This document shows, piece by piece, positions 9,408 to 19,246 of a stretch of DNA of 64,000 bases. The notes below the pieces were generated by a model. That model worked only from the letters and a program-made list of their open reading frames with translations, was not told where the DNA came from and did not search any database. The translations under genes and the position numbers were made by a program. Positions within the stretch are counted from its first letter, which is position 1. Each line of letters begins with the position of its first letter. Source of the stretch: Candidatus Poribacteria bacterium (GTDB lineage Bacteria > Poribacteria > WGA-4E > WGA-3G); NCBI GenBank assembly GCA_022821495.1, contig JAJEDN010000056.1, forward strand, positions 1 through 64,000, written 5' to 3'.

Positions 9408-10088
9408 TTAACATTTCACCGCAACCGAGACCCCATCACGCAGCGGAATAATCGTCGTGAATACATCAGGTGAACTATAGAGAAGTCGTGTCAACTCCCT
9501 AACACCGATCGTGGCGGCATGGAACCACTGCTCCCGTTCATCAAGCCCTTCTGGACTGCTACCGGGTTCCTGTGTGACAACGCGGCCACCCCAAATCATA
9601 TTATCTGTAATGAACAACCCACCACTCCTGAGCCGCGGAATCGCTTTATGAAACGCTTCAGGATACCCGTCTTTGTCGATGTCGTTGTAGATGATGTCAA
9701 ACTCGCCTTCAGTTTCGTCAATGATTTCAAGTGCGTTGCCAACGCGATAATCAATACGATCTGCGATACCCCCGCGCGCAAGATAACCCGCGGCGCGATC
9801 GGCGTTCTCCTGTGAGCCATCGGTACAGATAATAGAGGCTTCCGGTTTTTGTAATGCCTTCGCCATCCAATACGCCGAATATCCAAAGCCTGAACCCATC
9901 TCAAAAATCCGTGTTGGGTTCGTCAGCAGGACCAATTGATGCAGGACACGTCCAACAAGCGGTCCCACAATCGGAAAGCGGTTCGCGCGTGCATGTGCCT
10001 CCATCTCTGTTAATACTTCATCGCGTTCTGGTGTAATGTCAAGTAAGTAATCGTCGATCGACGGGTGAAGGATATCCAAACGTTGCAT
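9408..10088 (-). CDS. Class I SAM-dependent O-methyltransferase (methyltransferase family 3, COMT-like)
   Basis: The 226-residue protein matches the bacterial O-methyltransferase family related to catechol and caffeoyl-CoA methyltransferases. The SAM-binding motif FEMGSGFGYSAYW is at 62-74, the acidic end of strand 2 is CTDGS, and the metal-site motif IIYNDIDKDGYPEA lies near 133-146. Length is normal for the family. It is predicted to transfer a methyl group to a hydroxyl of a small substrate in a divalent-metal-dependent way. The substrate cannot be told from sequence. The start has a good Shine-Dalgarno sequence (TAGGAG). It follows the Gfo/Idh/MocA gene by 36 bases on the same strand and is probably co-transcribed with it. 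Confidence 0.9.
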   Translation of the reverse strand: MQRLDILHPSIDDYLLDITPERDEVLTEMEAHARANRFPIVGPLVGRVLHQLVLLTNPTRIFEMGSGFGYSAYWMAKALQKPEASIICTDGSQENADRAAGYLARGGIADRIDYRVGNALEIIDETEGEFDIIYNDIDKDGYPEAFHKAIPRLRSGGLFITDNMIWGGRVVTQEPGSSPEGLDEREQWFHAATIGVRELTRLLYSSPDVFTTIIPLRDGVSVAVKC

Positions 10089-10124
10089 AAATCACTCCTA
10101 TTTGTCTGATGATGAATCAGTGCA

Positions 10125-11252
10125 CTAAGCACCTTCTTCTTTTCTCCACCTTTCAAGTGGGTGTTCACGTGGTGTGAGTGGCATATATACCCGCGCTTTC
10201 TGACGATGCGACTCCCATGTCGTATGAATCATCTCAAGGCAATCGCGACCGTCTCTGCCGCTCGCAAATGGATCCCGATCTTCCTCAATAGCTTCAATCA
10301 GATCGCGTAGCATGAGGCGTTGTAATAGCAATCGGATGGATCCTTTATCTCGAGGGGTTCCCTGCTCATCAAGGTCCTCGGAGGCGAGATGCACCGGTTC
10401 CCACGCTTCCGCAAGCGTCTTATGTTGTCCTTTGTGGATAAACATTGTTGTACCGACGCTCTCTCGAATCGCAATCCTGCCTTCAGTCCCGACAATATCA
10501 ATTCCATAGGCGTTATCGTTGGTCTGTGGCTGCGCAAGGAACTGTACATCGGCATGAATGCCGTTCTTGAAGCGGAAAGAAGCATGTCCACGCTCACCAA
10601 GTACAAGCCCGGCATCTCGATCGTGCGGGTGGACCTCTTGGGTATGTTTGATGTCATTAACGGTTGATTCTCGACCATCCATCTGCACGAGATGCGCATG
10701 CGTCCACTCGACATCACCAGCAAAGAGACGCAACCAATCGTAGAGATGTGTCCCCATCTCCATCAGTGAGTTCCCCACCTTACGTCCGCCTTTGTCTGTC
10801 GCTTTCAACAATACGACATCACCGATCTCGCCTTTTTCGATCAGTGAAAGCACATGACGATTATATGGACTGGCGCGTTTGATGTGATTAATGGCAAACT
10901 TGACGTGATGCTGGTCACAAGTTTCGACCATCTCATCGGCTTCAATCAAGTTGAGCGCAGTCGGCTTTTCACAAAAGACGTGGATGCCACGTTTCGCCGC
11001 AGCGATCGTTGGGGCGTGGTGCATCGGTGCCTGTGTTGGAACAATCACAATATCGGGTTGTTCTTCATCAAGCATCTTTTCGTAGTCGTCATAGATGGCT
11101 TTGACATTAAAGCGTTCTCCCCATGCTTTTGCCCGTTCCGGATCGATTTCTGCCCCGGCGATGAGTTCGCAGTTTTCTTCTAATTCCGCTGCCTCGGCAT
11201 GCGCGTTACCCATACCACCTAAGCCGATAATTGCTACACGATAGTTATTCAT
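10125..11252 (-). CDS. Gfo/Idh/MocA-family NAD(P)-dependent oxidoreductase
   Basis: A Rossmann N-terminus (VAIIGLGGMGNAHA, residues ~5-18) is followed by the family signature CEKPTAL near residue 100 and a C-terminal alpha/beta domain with IKRASPYNRH. The ~375-residue length is typical. Members oxidise or reduce sugars and related polyols with a nicotinamide cofactor. The exact substrate is not predictable. The start at 11252 is chosen because GGAG lies at correct spacing. A promoter lies at 11299-11327, so the longer frame reaching 11330 would begin upstream of its own promoter. Confidence 0.93.
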   Translation of the reverse strand: MNNYRVAIIGLGGMGNAHAEAAELEENCELIAGAEIDPERAKAWGERFNVKAIYDDYEKMLDEEQPDIVIVPTQAPMHHAPTIAAAKRGIHVFCEKPTALNLIEADEMVETCDQHHVKFAINHIKRASPYNRHVLSLIEKGEIGDVVLLKATDKGGRKVGNSLMEMGTHLYDWLRLFAGDVEWTHAHLVQMDGRESTVNDIKHTQEVHPHDRDAGLVLGERGHASFRFKNGIHADVQFLAQPQTNDNAYGIDIVGTEGRIAIRESVGTTMFIHKGQHKTLAEAWEPVHLASEDLDEQGTPRDKGSIRLLLQRLMLRDLIEAIEEDRDPFASGRDGRDCLEMIHTTWESHRQKARVYMPLTPREHPLERWRKEEGA

Positions 11253-11298
11253 GTGTATCTCCGAAGTTGCGAAGAAAAAGTATGCTTCGTTTACGACT

Positions 11299-11327
11299 AT
11301 CATAGCAACTTCAAAGTTAGGGTGCAA
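11299..11327 (-). promoter_or_regulatory. Sigma-70 promoter for the oxidoreductase operon (minus strand)
   Basis: TTGCAC (11327-11322), a 17-base spacer and TATGAT (11304-11299) on the minus strand, about 40 bases before the chosen ATG at 11252. Confidence 0.65.
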
Positions 11328-11474
11328 CAAAAAAGTTGAAGAAAATGCTGTAGATATAGTTGAATATAAAGAACGGATTGATTAAAAATTTAAACTACTA
11401 AGATCAAAATCCAATCCCGAGATGAACCTAATAAGCAAACCCAACGACCAATGTGATGAATAGGAAATACACAG

Positions 11475-14400
11475 ATGACAAAAGAACGAATTCGGATTTT
11501 AGTTGATACTTCACGAGACACAGGCTGGTCAGACGGATTGATACGTATCGAGCCGGACAATATCTATCAAACCACCACCAACCGAGATTGTCTCAGTAGG
11601 GGCGAGGTTACCTTGAAGAAATCCGCAGAAACACCCGAGCAAAAACCTTCAAGCAAAAACCCTCTACAAAATTATGATGTCCTAACGATTTGTAATAACA
11701 CCGCGCTAAAATACACCGATGCAGAGTGCCAACTGATCCGCAAATTTGTAGAAAATGGCGGTGGACTGCTTTTAGCCACCAGCACCAGCCGATTCGAGCG
11801 AGATGTCCGTGAACCGATCTCGGAATTAGGGATTAATCACGTCGCATCTCTTTTCGGCGCGCAATTTCTTCCCTTGCCTGAAGGACAAGGCGAAATGGAT
11901 ACTGACGCGAATCCGTTGCGCGGCTATACAAAGAAAGACCTCCGCCTCACTGATTATGAGATTACCGATGGATTGGGAATTGATGATCTTGGTCTCACGT
12001 CCTGCGGTATCCTCGATATCCCGGCGGATAGTCACATTTTCCTTGAACACAGCGAGACGGCGGAACCCGTCGGGGTAGGTCTTCATTTTGGATCAGGACG
12101 CGTCCTGCTAATCAACACCCAGCTCTTTCAACAGGAGAATCACCCTGTATCTACGAAAGTCATAGATTGGTTGGGAATCAACCGTGTTTCTTCGACAACA
12201 GGAACGAAGACAATCCCTGATGAAATTCTGATCGATGAACAGGTCAGAGAAGACGGAAAAATCAAGATTTTCTATACGCACTTCGTCGAGGAGCAGGTGG
12301 ATACCTGTGTGGCTTATGCCAAAAAACTCGCGAAGGAGATGCTCTCGAAATTCCCTGAGGGTGAGAAAATTAAATGGAAAATCGATCTGATCCCGTCGTG
12401 TGTTCATAAACACGGCTTCGGTTGGGAGGATTCGGTAATGACAATCGGAGCATGTGTCAGTCCTTCAAGACTCGCCTATGCATTCGGTTTTGAAGCAAGT
12501 GGATTGCTCGCCGACAAAACGCCGTTTAGAAAGGCAGCGGATATTCTTTTTGACGGATTCCAGTTTTTCTTTGGTATTTGGGCAATGAGACTGCTCGGAT
12601 TTGAGGAAGAAGCGACGGAGATGCTCGCTAAAGTCGAGCAGCAGTTTCGTGAAAACGCCGAAGTCGAGGAACCGATTGACATCGCGAAGGTTTACGAACA
12701 ACGAACTCGCAAGCCGATCTGGATACTGAAAATGTTACTCGAAAAATATGGGGACGATCTATTTGTCCGGCTCACCGAAGTGTTCTCAGGAAAGCAAATC
12801 GACACAGAAAAGAATATGCCGAACACAGCCTTCTCACCGGTGGATAGACAGATCTATTACCTCAGCCGAGCGGTAGGTGAAGACCTGTTTCCGTGGTTTG
12901 AAGAGATCGGCACAACTGTCCATCCACTCCCGTTGTTACCAAATGATAGTGACGAATTTCTGGCGGAGATCCGTGGACGCCTCAACAGAATGATTCGCGA
13001 CACAACCGCAGACACAAGCGACAGGATTGATGCGATTAATAGCCTTGTCGAGATCGCTGACGAATCTGAGCATGCGATTTCGGCTTGTAGGGGCGAGGTA
13101 ACCTCGCCCCTACAAGCACCGGACAGGTATGAACGACTGATTGCCGCGACAAAACTGGTCAGAGGCTGCGATGCGCGGGCGGTAAAAGTGCTGGAAGCGT
13201 TGACAGCCGAAACGGAGGATGACGGACTTGTAGCGATGGCGGTACTGATGTTGGTGCGTAACGGTGGAGGCAGTGAAGTCGTAGATCGGCTCGTGAAGAT
13301 TGCGCCGCACCAAGATCACAGATACCAACTCGAAACTGGATACCTACTTGCCAAAATTGGGCACCCGGCAGCCGAAACGTTTTCTTATCAAAAGCTCACG
13401 GACAAAAATGGCGCGCCTCTCCTAACGATGGATGTCAAACACAATACGGAATTATATCACTATCCAATCATCGGCGGCAATCGCGTTGCCATTTGCAACG
13501 TAATTCTCCATACACACCATTTCCCTCACAACACGCACGCGCCCGGCACTTACGTGAGTTGGGTGCATACCACGCCAAAATATCGTCGGAAGGGGCTATC
13601 GCGCTGGGCATTCGGTGCCGCAATGTCGCATGAATTGATCCGCCAGTACTCATGTATCTCTCTTCATACCGGTACCTACAACGATGCCCACGGAATGTAC
13701 AGGAATTTTGGATTCGTTGATGGGCTATTGACGCGAGAGTTTACCAAAGCGTTGCAGCACGAACGCGCAAAAGTGGTTGAAGGCTTGGTTGTTCGTCCCT
13801 ACAAATCTGGGGATGAAGTCGCGATGGCAAGCGTCCTCAACGCATTTTATGCGGATCGGGTGGAACGCAGACCGAGACGTGCTGAAAGGCGCAGAACCTC
13901 GGAGACTCGGTTGATTTATCTCGCTGAAAAGGATGCGGAGCTGCTCGGATATGTGCAAGCGCAATGCGCTGAAAAGGTAAAGAGTGTCTCAATCACCGAA
14001 TTCTGTCTTAAACCCCAACCCTCTGAAGGTTCCACACATCCAGAAGGTTTCCTTGAAGAGGTTGGGGCTGCACTGCTCTGCGCGTTGCATAACGAATTAG
14101 TGAAGCGTGAATATAAACGGATTCGTTACGAACCGGAAGCAGAAGGCGATAAGGATTACGTTAGAACACTGTTCCACAATTTTGGGTACACGTCGTCGGA
14201 TGCAGGTTGGGTATGGATGTTCAAGATCGTCAATTTGCCGATGCTGCTTGGCGAACTCTCTCCACTGCTTTCCAAACGCTTGAACAAAAGCAATGCTTAC
14301 AAAGACTGGCAAGGAACCATCAGCATCAAAGGTTTGGAACATCAGGCGAGCCTTACCATCAGAGACGGCGAGATTCACGTATCAGAGGAAGTTTCAGAAG

Positions 14401-14561
14401 ATACTGGAATCCATCTCTCTACAGATGACGACACGATCACTCGGTTCATTTTGGGTGTCATCTCACCCTATACAGCATATTCACAGAATCAATTACATGT
14501 TGCCCCGATAGCCAACGGTTCAATAATGGGCCTGTTAGGAACGCTTTTCCCAAAGCATTAG
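11475..14561 (+). CDS. Multidomain protein: amidotransferase-like N-terminus, HEAT-like middle, Eis-like GNAT/SCP2 C-terminus
   Basis: The 1,028-residue protein begins with a class I glutamine-amidotransferase-like fold without obvious catalytic residues (1-240; NGGGLLLATS near 100, GSGRVLLINTQ near 208). A domain I do not recognise follows (250-480), then an alpha-helical repeat region (500-620). The last ~390 residues have a GNAT acetyltransferase signature (WVHTTPKYRRKGLSRWAFG near 695-713), a second GNAT-like half, and a C-terminal SCP2-like sterol-carrier fold. This order is seen in Eis-type aminoglycoside/lysine acetyltransferases. Two palindromic repeats lie inside the gene in frame, at 11596-11613 and 13083-13117. 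The stop overlaps the convergent barrel gene by 4 bases. The acetyl acceptor is unknown. Confidence 0.8.
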   Translation: MTKERIRILVDTSRDTGWSDGLIRIEPDNIYQTTTNRDCLSRGEVTLKKSAETPEQKPSSKNPLQNYDVLTICNNTALKYTDAECQLIRKFVENGGGLLLATSTSRFERDVREPISELGINHVASLFGAQFLPLPEGQGEMDTDANPLRGYTKKDLRLTDYEITDGLGIDDLGLTSCGILDIPADSHIFLEHSETAEPVGVGLHFGSGRVLLINTQLFQQENHPVSTKVIDWLGINRVSSTTGTKTIPDEILIDEQVREDGKIKIFYTHFVEEQVDTCVAYAKKLAKEMLSKFPEGEKIKWKIDLIPSCVHKHGFGWEDSVMTIGACVSPSRLAYAFGFEASGLLADKTPFRKAADILFDGFQFFFGIWAMRLLGFEEEATEMLAKVEQQFRENAEVEEPIDIAKVYEQRTRKPIWILKMLLEKYGDDLFVRLTEVFSGKQIDTEKNMPNTAFSPVDRQIYYLSRAVGEDLFPWFEEIGTTVHPLPLLPNDSDEFLAEIRGRLNRMIRDTTADTSDRIDAINSLVEIADESEHAISACRGEVTSPLQAPDRYERLIAATKLVRGCDARAVKVLEALTAETEDDGLVAMAVLMLVRNGGGSEVVDRLVKIAPHQDHRYQLETGYLLAKIGHPAAETFSYQKLTDKNGAPLLTMDVKHNTELYHYPIIGGNRVAICNVILHTHHFPHNTHAPGTYVSWVHTTPKYRRKGLSRWAFGAAMSHELIRQYSCISLHTGTYNDAHGMYRNFGFVDGLLTREFTKALQHERAKVVEGLVVRPYKSGDEVAMASVLNAFYADRVERRPRRAERRRTSETRLIYLAEKDAELLGYVQAQCAEKVKSVSITEFCLKPQPSEGSTHPEGFLEEVGAALLCALHNELVKREYKRIRYEPEAEGDKDYVRTLFHNFGYTSSDAGWVWMFKIVNLPMLLGELSPLLSKRLNKSNAYKDWQGTISIKGLEHQASLTIRDGEIHVSEEVSEDTGIHLSTDDDTITRFILGVISPYTAYSQNQLHVAPIANGSIMGLLGTLFPKH
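11596..11613 (+). repeat. Half copy of the GTAGGGGCGAGGT palindrome inside a coding sequence
   Basis: GTAGGGGCGAGGTTACCT matches one arm and the centre of the palindromes at 13083 and 41412. It encodes SRGEVTL in frame near residue 42 of the Eis-like protein. Confidence 0.75.
13083..13117 (+). repeat. Perfect 35-base palindrome inserted in frame in the Eis-like gene
   Basis: Two 17-base arms (GCTTGTAGGGGCGAGGT and its exact complement) flank a single central A. The insert is translated as CRGEVTSPLQ around residues 537-546, between helices of the HEAT-like region, and does not break the frame. Confidence 0.9.
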
Positions 14562-17500
14562 AAACCCATCATTGCTCGAACAAACGTTGTATTACTGGTC
14601 GTCCGTTCAAATAGATGCGTGGTTCTACGGTGACCCGAAAGAATAACAATATAGAAACCGAGCCAACTGCCTCTATTGATGGCTTGGATTTCAAAAATAC
14701 GGGTTCGCAGATCAGAGCGATATAGGTTTGGAACGCGAGTATCAGTCGGGAAAGTTTGTAGGTAGTTCCTGAAGTTATTATCTCTATTCGTAAACTTCCG
14801 GTATTGGAATCCGCCAATGACACTGAACCGCTGTGTAAACTGATAATCAAGACGGACACCAAGAATATCCTCTCGACTTCGACGGTTGAATCGTAAATAT
14901 TCTATCGGTTGATCGTCGGTCGGGAGAAACAGGTCGGGGTTGAGTGTTTCTGGAATTTCTTCGGCACTTCGGTCAAAAGCGCGGTCCCAGACATACTTAA
15001 CCATAGGCGTTAGCGTTAAATCTTCAGCAATTTTGTTGATATAAGGGAATTTTACAAGCGGAATCTCGTATCTCGCCTTCAAAATGGTGAGTTGATTACG
15101 GATGTCCCGTTCGGGGTAACGCCGTTTTTTCCAATTCGCAGCGTCATAGATTAAACCGGTGTCAGTCGCGTCAAGCGCGTTAATGCCGTGATCAGGATAA
15201 AACGGATACTCACGTCTTTCTCCGGCAGCCCGGACCTGCTTAATTGGCACCATAAAGTCAACGCGTTCATCGGGTTCAAAATCCTCTGATATCGGGTCGT
15301 ATTCGACATCTGTGAAAAGTGCCTTTTCTTTTTCCGCTTCGAGCTGTTTTTGCATGAGAAGCAGAAATTTGGCTTCGAGGGTCAAGTTTGGCACTGCAGT
15401 ATAGAGGCATTCGAGTATTGTTGTATTCACCCGTGCGTTGTAGAAATCGAGTTCGTCATTAATCTGAATCGGTTCCAATTCTCCAACAGGCAAAACAATT
15501 GTGTAATCCGGAATATCGTCTTGTGCTCGGACAAATCGATTTTGGAAGTGAAAGCTGCCGAAATCAAGGATGTCGCGTTTATAAGTGACGTGTATATATT
15601 TAACGTTATTTTTCCGTCGGCTTGAAATTTCCCTTTCGTTTAACCAACCCACTTGAATAGCGAGGTTATCAAGCAGATCGTATTTCGCTTTGAGATGATA
15701 CCCCTGACGGTCTATACCGTATTCGTATTCGGGTTCAAAGTCATCCTCAATCGAGTCAATAGTCCCGTTATTATTCAGATCGATAATTTGGGTAAATACA
15801 GGTGGATCAGCATCAAAAATAAGAAAATCTTCTTGATAGTCTAATATCCCGTTCTGGTCTCGGTCATCGGCACGTGGAATTACTCCATCAGACTCACTGT
15901 CATCGGGTTGGTCATCGCCATCATCGTCATCCTCAATGAGTATATAATCGGTTTCGTCCCATGGCGTTAGTTCCTCCGCAATTCGTTCTTCCAAAGGTCT
16001 ACCGGGTCGGCCACGTTCAAGCGCGTAAATTTGGTCTCGGTCCGGATGTGCGCCCAAATTCGGGTAGGTGGTTGTGTAGCCTGGGTCAATATGATACAAG
16101 ACACCTTCTAAGTGGAGTTTGCCATAGCGAGACTTAAGCTGGACGAACCACGCCGTCTCTCTACCGAGTTTTCCATCGCCATCTTCATCTGTGCCGTCAC
16201 CCCCTAAAAAGGCTTCAAAACGTTCGCCTTCAGTTTCCGAATAGGTTGGGATACCGCTTGCATCTACTGGGAGTCGGCTGTTAGGATCAATAGTGACACT
16301 TGTTTCTTCCTCACCATCTGGACCTTGAACGGTTGTTCTGGTTCGACTAAATCCTACTTTATCTTTGGGGATCGTCGGGTACTGTTTGTATTTACCATTA
16401 ATGGAGTAGTGTGTCCTGATGAAAACATTACCAATAGTCCCTTCAAGATCAATTCCATAGAGAGTTGCGGCGCGTGCGGCACCATAACGGTATCGGATTT
16501 TCCGGGGTCTCCCTTCACCTTTCCATTGCGTCGGATTGTCTACAAGTTTTTCCCTGTTTTGGATGTAATCCAGAGATTGACCGTAATTCCCGGGTGCCTC
16601 AATTATATCGCGATACGGCATCTGGATGCGACCATCTGTCGTTTTAATCCACTCTTGGAGTTCAGGGTCTGATTCTGCTCTATTTGCTTCACTAAAGCCG
16701 ATCACCGCTATATTGTAATCGCCTGCAACAACCATGTCAAATACAACCGATTTGACGGTTCTCGGGTTAATGTTAATCTTCGGATCCGTCAGAATAAGAT
16801 CATATTTCATTTTGTTGAAACCGCTAACAATTCTCCACTTCCCGTCAACGGAATCACGTATTTCGGAAGAAATGCCGGCGTTATCAACCGGAACAAGTTC
16901 GTCAGCGAAAACATCGAATCGGTGCGTCATTTCAGGGAGAAGGGCGGGTTCAACGCCTTGCGCTATAGCTGCAAAGGGTAAATCTTCAAATCCTTGTGTA
17001 ACGATGGTAATCTTCATGCTTTTGAAAGCTGCACCGACACCCGCTTGGATATGATTGCTATGTAGGTCGGGATCGTAAGCACGAAAATCTGTGAATGCAC
17101 TTATGTGATTGTCCTCAGGCGAATCGTCACGGAAAACGATGGATATTGTTTCAGGCGGTGTGTTGGCGACGGTCCCCATGAATGAATTTATGCGGCGTTC
17201 CGGGTGCTCTTTATACAAATTTACATAAGTAAATCCGACGCGAAAAAACTCACCTAAAAGTCCTTGTCCTCGGAAACCAACGAGGCGTGCATTTTCAATG
17301 TTCCTAACACCTGATATTGCATTCAACCCGTTTCGGCGACCCAGATCCCGTGCGAGTACTTGGTTCGGTGCATCATCTGTTAGGTGAATCGGATTAGAAA
17401 TACGTGAGTGAATGAAGCTAAAAAGATGGTGCTCCTGTGCAAAAGAGATGTCCCACCGAAGCCCATCAAACTCAGTTTTATATATGATATATCGGTTCGG

Positions 17501-17911
17501 AAACAGGGAAGCGGGTTTCAGACGTAGGTGATCGCCAATAATAAACTCGGTATGTCTACCGAGGAAAGATTCCTCAGCGATGATTGTCCGGTCCAGTTGC
17601 GCCGTGAAGCGAAGACTATCCAGCTGACCGCCCCACCCAACAACTAATTTACCGTTCTGATCAAATTCTTTCTGATCCGTGTATTTCGTGAGTTCGCTGC
17701 CTTCCATGATTTCTTTACCATAAAGATCATAGAAGAATTGGGGTTCTTCGTCCAATTGGAACCTATTTGAGAATTTAGCCTCCCCCTCAACTGCAGGCAA
17801 AAGCGGTTGATGCGGTCCGAGGCTGTCCGCGCCACAACTACAGAACACAGATACACTCAGGACGCAAATCCCTACAAGTATGAAGTTAATCGCTCGTTTT
17901 AACGTGTTCAT
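14558..17911 (-). CDS. Exported outer-membrane barrel-like lipoprotein with EF-hand-type calcium loops
   Basis: The 1,117-residue protein starts with a lipoprotein-type signal (hydrophobic residues 8-22, then SVFCSCGAD). The second half consists of alternating amphipathic strands of the kind found in beta-barrels. Asp-rich calcium-loop sequences occur near 573 (DEDGDGKLGRE), 650-690 (IEDDDDGDDQPDDSESDG; ADDRDQNGILDYQEDF) and 705 (DLNNNGTIDSIEDD). The last of these is followed by EPEYEYGIDRQGYHLKAKY. The gene at 35493 has the same arrangement (DRNNNGIRDEEEND, then DPNYEFDVGLQGI), so the two are distant paralogues. A strong AAGGAGG precedes the ATG. Function is unknown. A surface or outer-membrane role is inferred. 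The stop overlaps the convergent neighbour by 4 bases. Confidence 0.8.
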   Translation of the reverse strand: MNTLKRAINFILVGICVLSVSVFCSCGADSLGPHQPLLPAVEGEAKFSNRFQLDEEPQFFYDLYGKEIMEGSELTKYTDQKEFDQNGKLVVGWGGQLDSLRFTAQLDRTIIAEESFLGRHTEFIIGDHLRLKPASLFPNRYIIYKTEFDGLRWDISFAQEHHLFSFIHSRISNPIHLTDDAPNQVLARDLGRRNGLNAISGVRNIENARLVGFRGQGLLGEFFRVGFTYVNLYKEHPERRINSFMGTVANTPPETISIVFRDDSPEDNHISAFTDFRAYDPDLHSNHIQAGVGAAFKSMKITIVTQGFEDLPFAAIAQGVEPALLPEMTHRFDVFADELVPVDNAGISSEIRDSVDGKWRIVSGFNKMKYDLILTDPKININPRTVKSVVFDMVVAGDYNIAVIGFSEANRAESDPELQEWIKTTDGRIQMPYRDIIEAPGNYGQSLDYIQNREKLVDNPTQWKGEGRPRKIRYRYGAARAATLYGIDLEGTIGNVFIRTHYSINGKYKQYPTIPKDKVGFSRTRTTVQGPDGEEETSVTIDPNSRLPVDASGIPTYSETEGERFEAFLGGDGTDEDGDGKLGRETAWFVQLKSRYGKLHLEGVLYHIDPGYTTTYPNLGAHPDRDQIYALERGRPGRPLEERIAEELTPWDETDYILIEDDDDGDDQPDDSESDGVIPRADDRDQNGILDYQEDFLIFDADPPVFTQIIDLNNNGTIDSIEDDFEPEYEYGIDRQGYHLKAKYDLLDNLAIQVGWLNEREISSRRKNNVKYIHVTYKRDILDFGSFHFQNRFVRAQDDIPDYTIVLPVGELEPIQINDELDFYNARVNTTILECLYTAVPNLTLEAKFLLLMQKQLEAEKEKALFTDVEYDPISEDFEPDERVDFMVPIKQVRAAGERREYPFYPDHGINALDATDTGLIYDAANWKKRRYPERDIRNQLTILKARYEIPLVKFPYINKIAEDLTLTPMVKYVWDRAFDRSAEEIPETLNPDLFLPTDDQPIEYLRFNRRSREDILGVRLDYQFTQRFSVIGGFQYRKFTNRDNNFRNYLQTFPTDTRVPNLYRSDLRTRIFEIQAINRGSWLGFYIVILSGHRRTTHLFERTTSNTTFVRAMMGF

Positions 17912-18005
17912 CGGTTGTGTTCCTCCTTACGGGTATTTGGTCGTAAAGCCCAATGCTTTAGCTTTGGGATATAAGACCGCTAAATGCCTAATAGCTAAAA
18001 TAAGT

Positions 18006-18036
18006 TTGACATTCACCGGCGAAATGGTGGTATAAT
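18006..18036 (+). promoter_or_regulatory. tnpB: Promoter of tnpB
   Basis: TTGACA (18006-18011) and TATAAT (18031-18036) are perfect hexamers, but the spacer is 19 bases. Transcription would start near 18043, at the foot of the structured leader. Confidence 0.55.
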
Positions 18037-18040
18037 TATA

Positions 18041-18130
18041 GTATCAAGTTGGTAAGCATGTTCAGCGTCATCACTTGGTGACGTGCTTGCCTACGCACTG
18101 AACAGGGGTTTAAAGATTGATACTTGATAT
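18041..18130 (+). other. Long structured leader between promoter and tnpB start
   Basis: GTATCAAGT (18041-18049) pairs with ACTTGATAT just before the ATG (18122-18130), one mismatch. Within it TGTTCAG (18059-18065) pairs with CTGAACA (18098-18104), and GGTAAGCATG nearly pairs with CGTGCTTGCC. The structure would cover almost the whole 5' untranslated region and could bury the tnpB start. Confidence 0.55.
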
Positions 18131-18133
18131 ACC

Positions 18134-19246
18134 ATGAAAACCTATGAATATGAGTTTTATCATCAGTCTCATATGATACAGATTGGCAATCTGCTTGACG
18201 ACTTGCATGACGCGCATGTTCACTTGCTTTTATTGCAGAGGCGTTATTATCGTATGTATGGCAAGTATGCCGGTTTTGGTCGTATCTGCCGTCATATAAC
18301 GAAGTTGAAGCGAACAACAAAACCGCATTGGAATCAACTGCCGAGTCAAGTGATACAACAAGTTGCCAAACGTATTCACCTCGGTTATGATAAATTCTTC
18401 GGTTATCTTAAAGCGAAAAAGAAAGGATTGTCGCCTCGCAAAGTAGGTAAGCCAAAGATAAAGCCGAGACACAAACACAACTCATTGACGTTCACTCAAT
18501 CGGGTTATGAGATTACAGACAATCGCCTTCATATCAAATGTTTAAATAAGACGTTCACTTTTTGGAAACACCGTCCGTGGACTGGCACGATCAAAACTGT
18601 GACGATCAAACGTGATAATGTCGGTGACTACTATTTATATCTATCCTGTGAAGATTGTGAACCTACCAAGAAACTCCCACTGACCAGTCATGAGGCAGGG
18701 GTAGATTTCGGTATGAAAACATTTCTCACACTTTCAGACGGCATCAAAATAGAGTCGCCAGAGTTCTATAAACGCATGCTAAATGCTATCCGTTCAGCAA
18801 ATAAAGCACTCTCCCGAAAGCAAAAAGGTTCAAATGCGTGGTATCGTGCGAAACGACACCTTGCCCGTCTTCATAAAAAAATCAGAGAAAAAAGACGGGA
18901 CTGGTTTTTCAAACTCGCACTTCGTCTTGTCCGTAGATACGATAGAATCGCAATAGAGACGCTCAACCTTGAAGGCATGAAAAAACTTTGGGGACGCAAA
19001 ACATCTGACCTCGCATTCGGTGAGTTCGCATCAATACTTCAATGGACATGTGCCAAATATGGCAAAACATTATTGAAAGCGGGACTTTGGACAGCCACAA
19101 CGAAGCCTTGCTCTGATTGTGGATACCCCAACGAAAACCTAACGCTTTCTGATAGGCAGTGGACATGCCCAGAATGTGGTTCACACCACGATAGAGACAT
19201 CAACGCTGCTAAAAATATCTTGCGGGCGGGGATACCCGTGACCTAA
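18134..19246 (+). CDS. tnpB: TnpB, RNA-guided nuclease of IS200/IS605 elements
   Basis: The 370-residue protein has the split RuvC nuclease of TnpB/Fanzor/Cas12 ancestors. These are RuvC-I GVDFGMKT (Asp near 190), RuvC-II AIETLNLEGM (Glu near 275), a zinc ribbon CSDCG/CPECG (325-350) and RuvC-III DRDINAAKN (Asp near 354). All three catalytic acids are present, so the nuclease may be active. TnpB proteins cut DNA matching the guide carried by an omega RNA made from the right end of the element. No tnpA transposase is nearby, so the element depends on a transposase in trans or is immobile. Confidence 0.93.
   Translation: MKTYEYEFYHQSHMIQIGNLLDDLHDAHVHLLLLQRRYYRMYGKYAGFGRICRHITKLKRTTKPHWNQLPSQVIQQVAKRIHLGYDKFFGYLKAKKKGLSPRKVGKPKIKPRHKHNSLTFTQSGYEITDNRLHIKCLNKTFTFWKHRPWTGTIKTVTIKRDNVGDYYLYLSCEDCEPTKKLPLTSHEAGVDFGMKTFLTLSDGIKIESPEFYKRMLNAIRSANKALSRKQKGSNAWYRAKRHLARLHKKIREKRRDWFFKLALRLVRRYDRIAIETLNLEGMKKLWGRKTSDLAFGEFASILQWTCAKYGKTLLKAGLWTATTKPCSDCGYPNENLTLSDRQWTCPECGSHHDRDINAAKNILRAGIPVT

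Noticed and set aside
10125..11330. Longer start for the Gfo/Idh/MocA gene at 11330
   Set aside because: The promoter at 11299-11327 lies inside it, and GGAG supports ATG at 11252.
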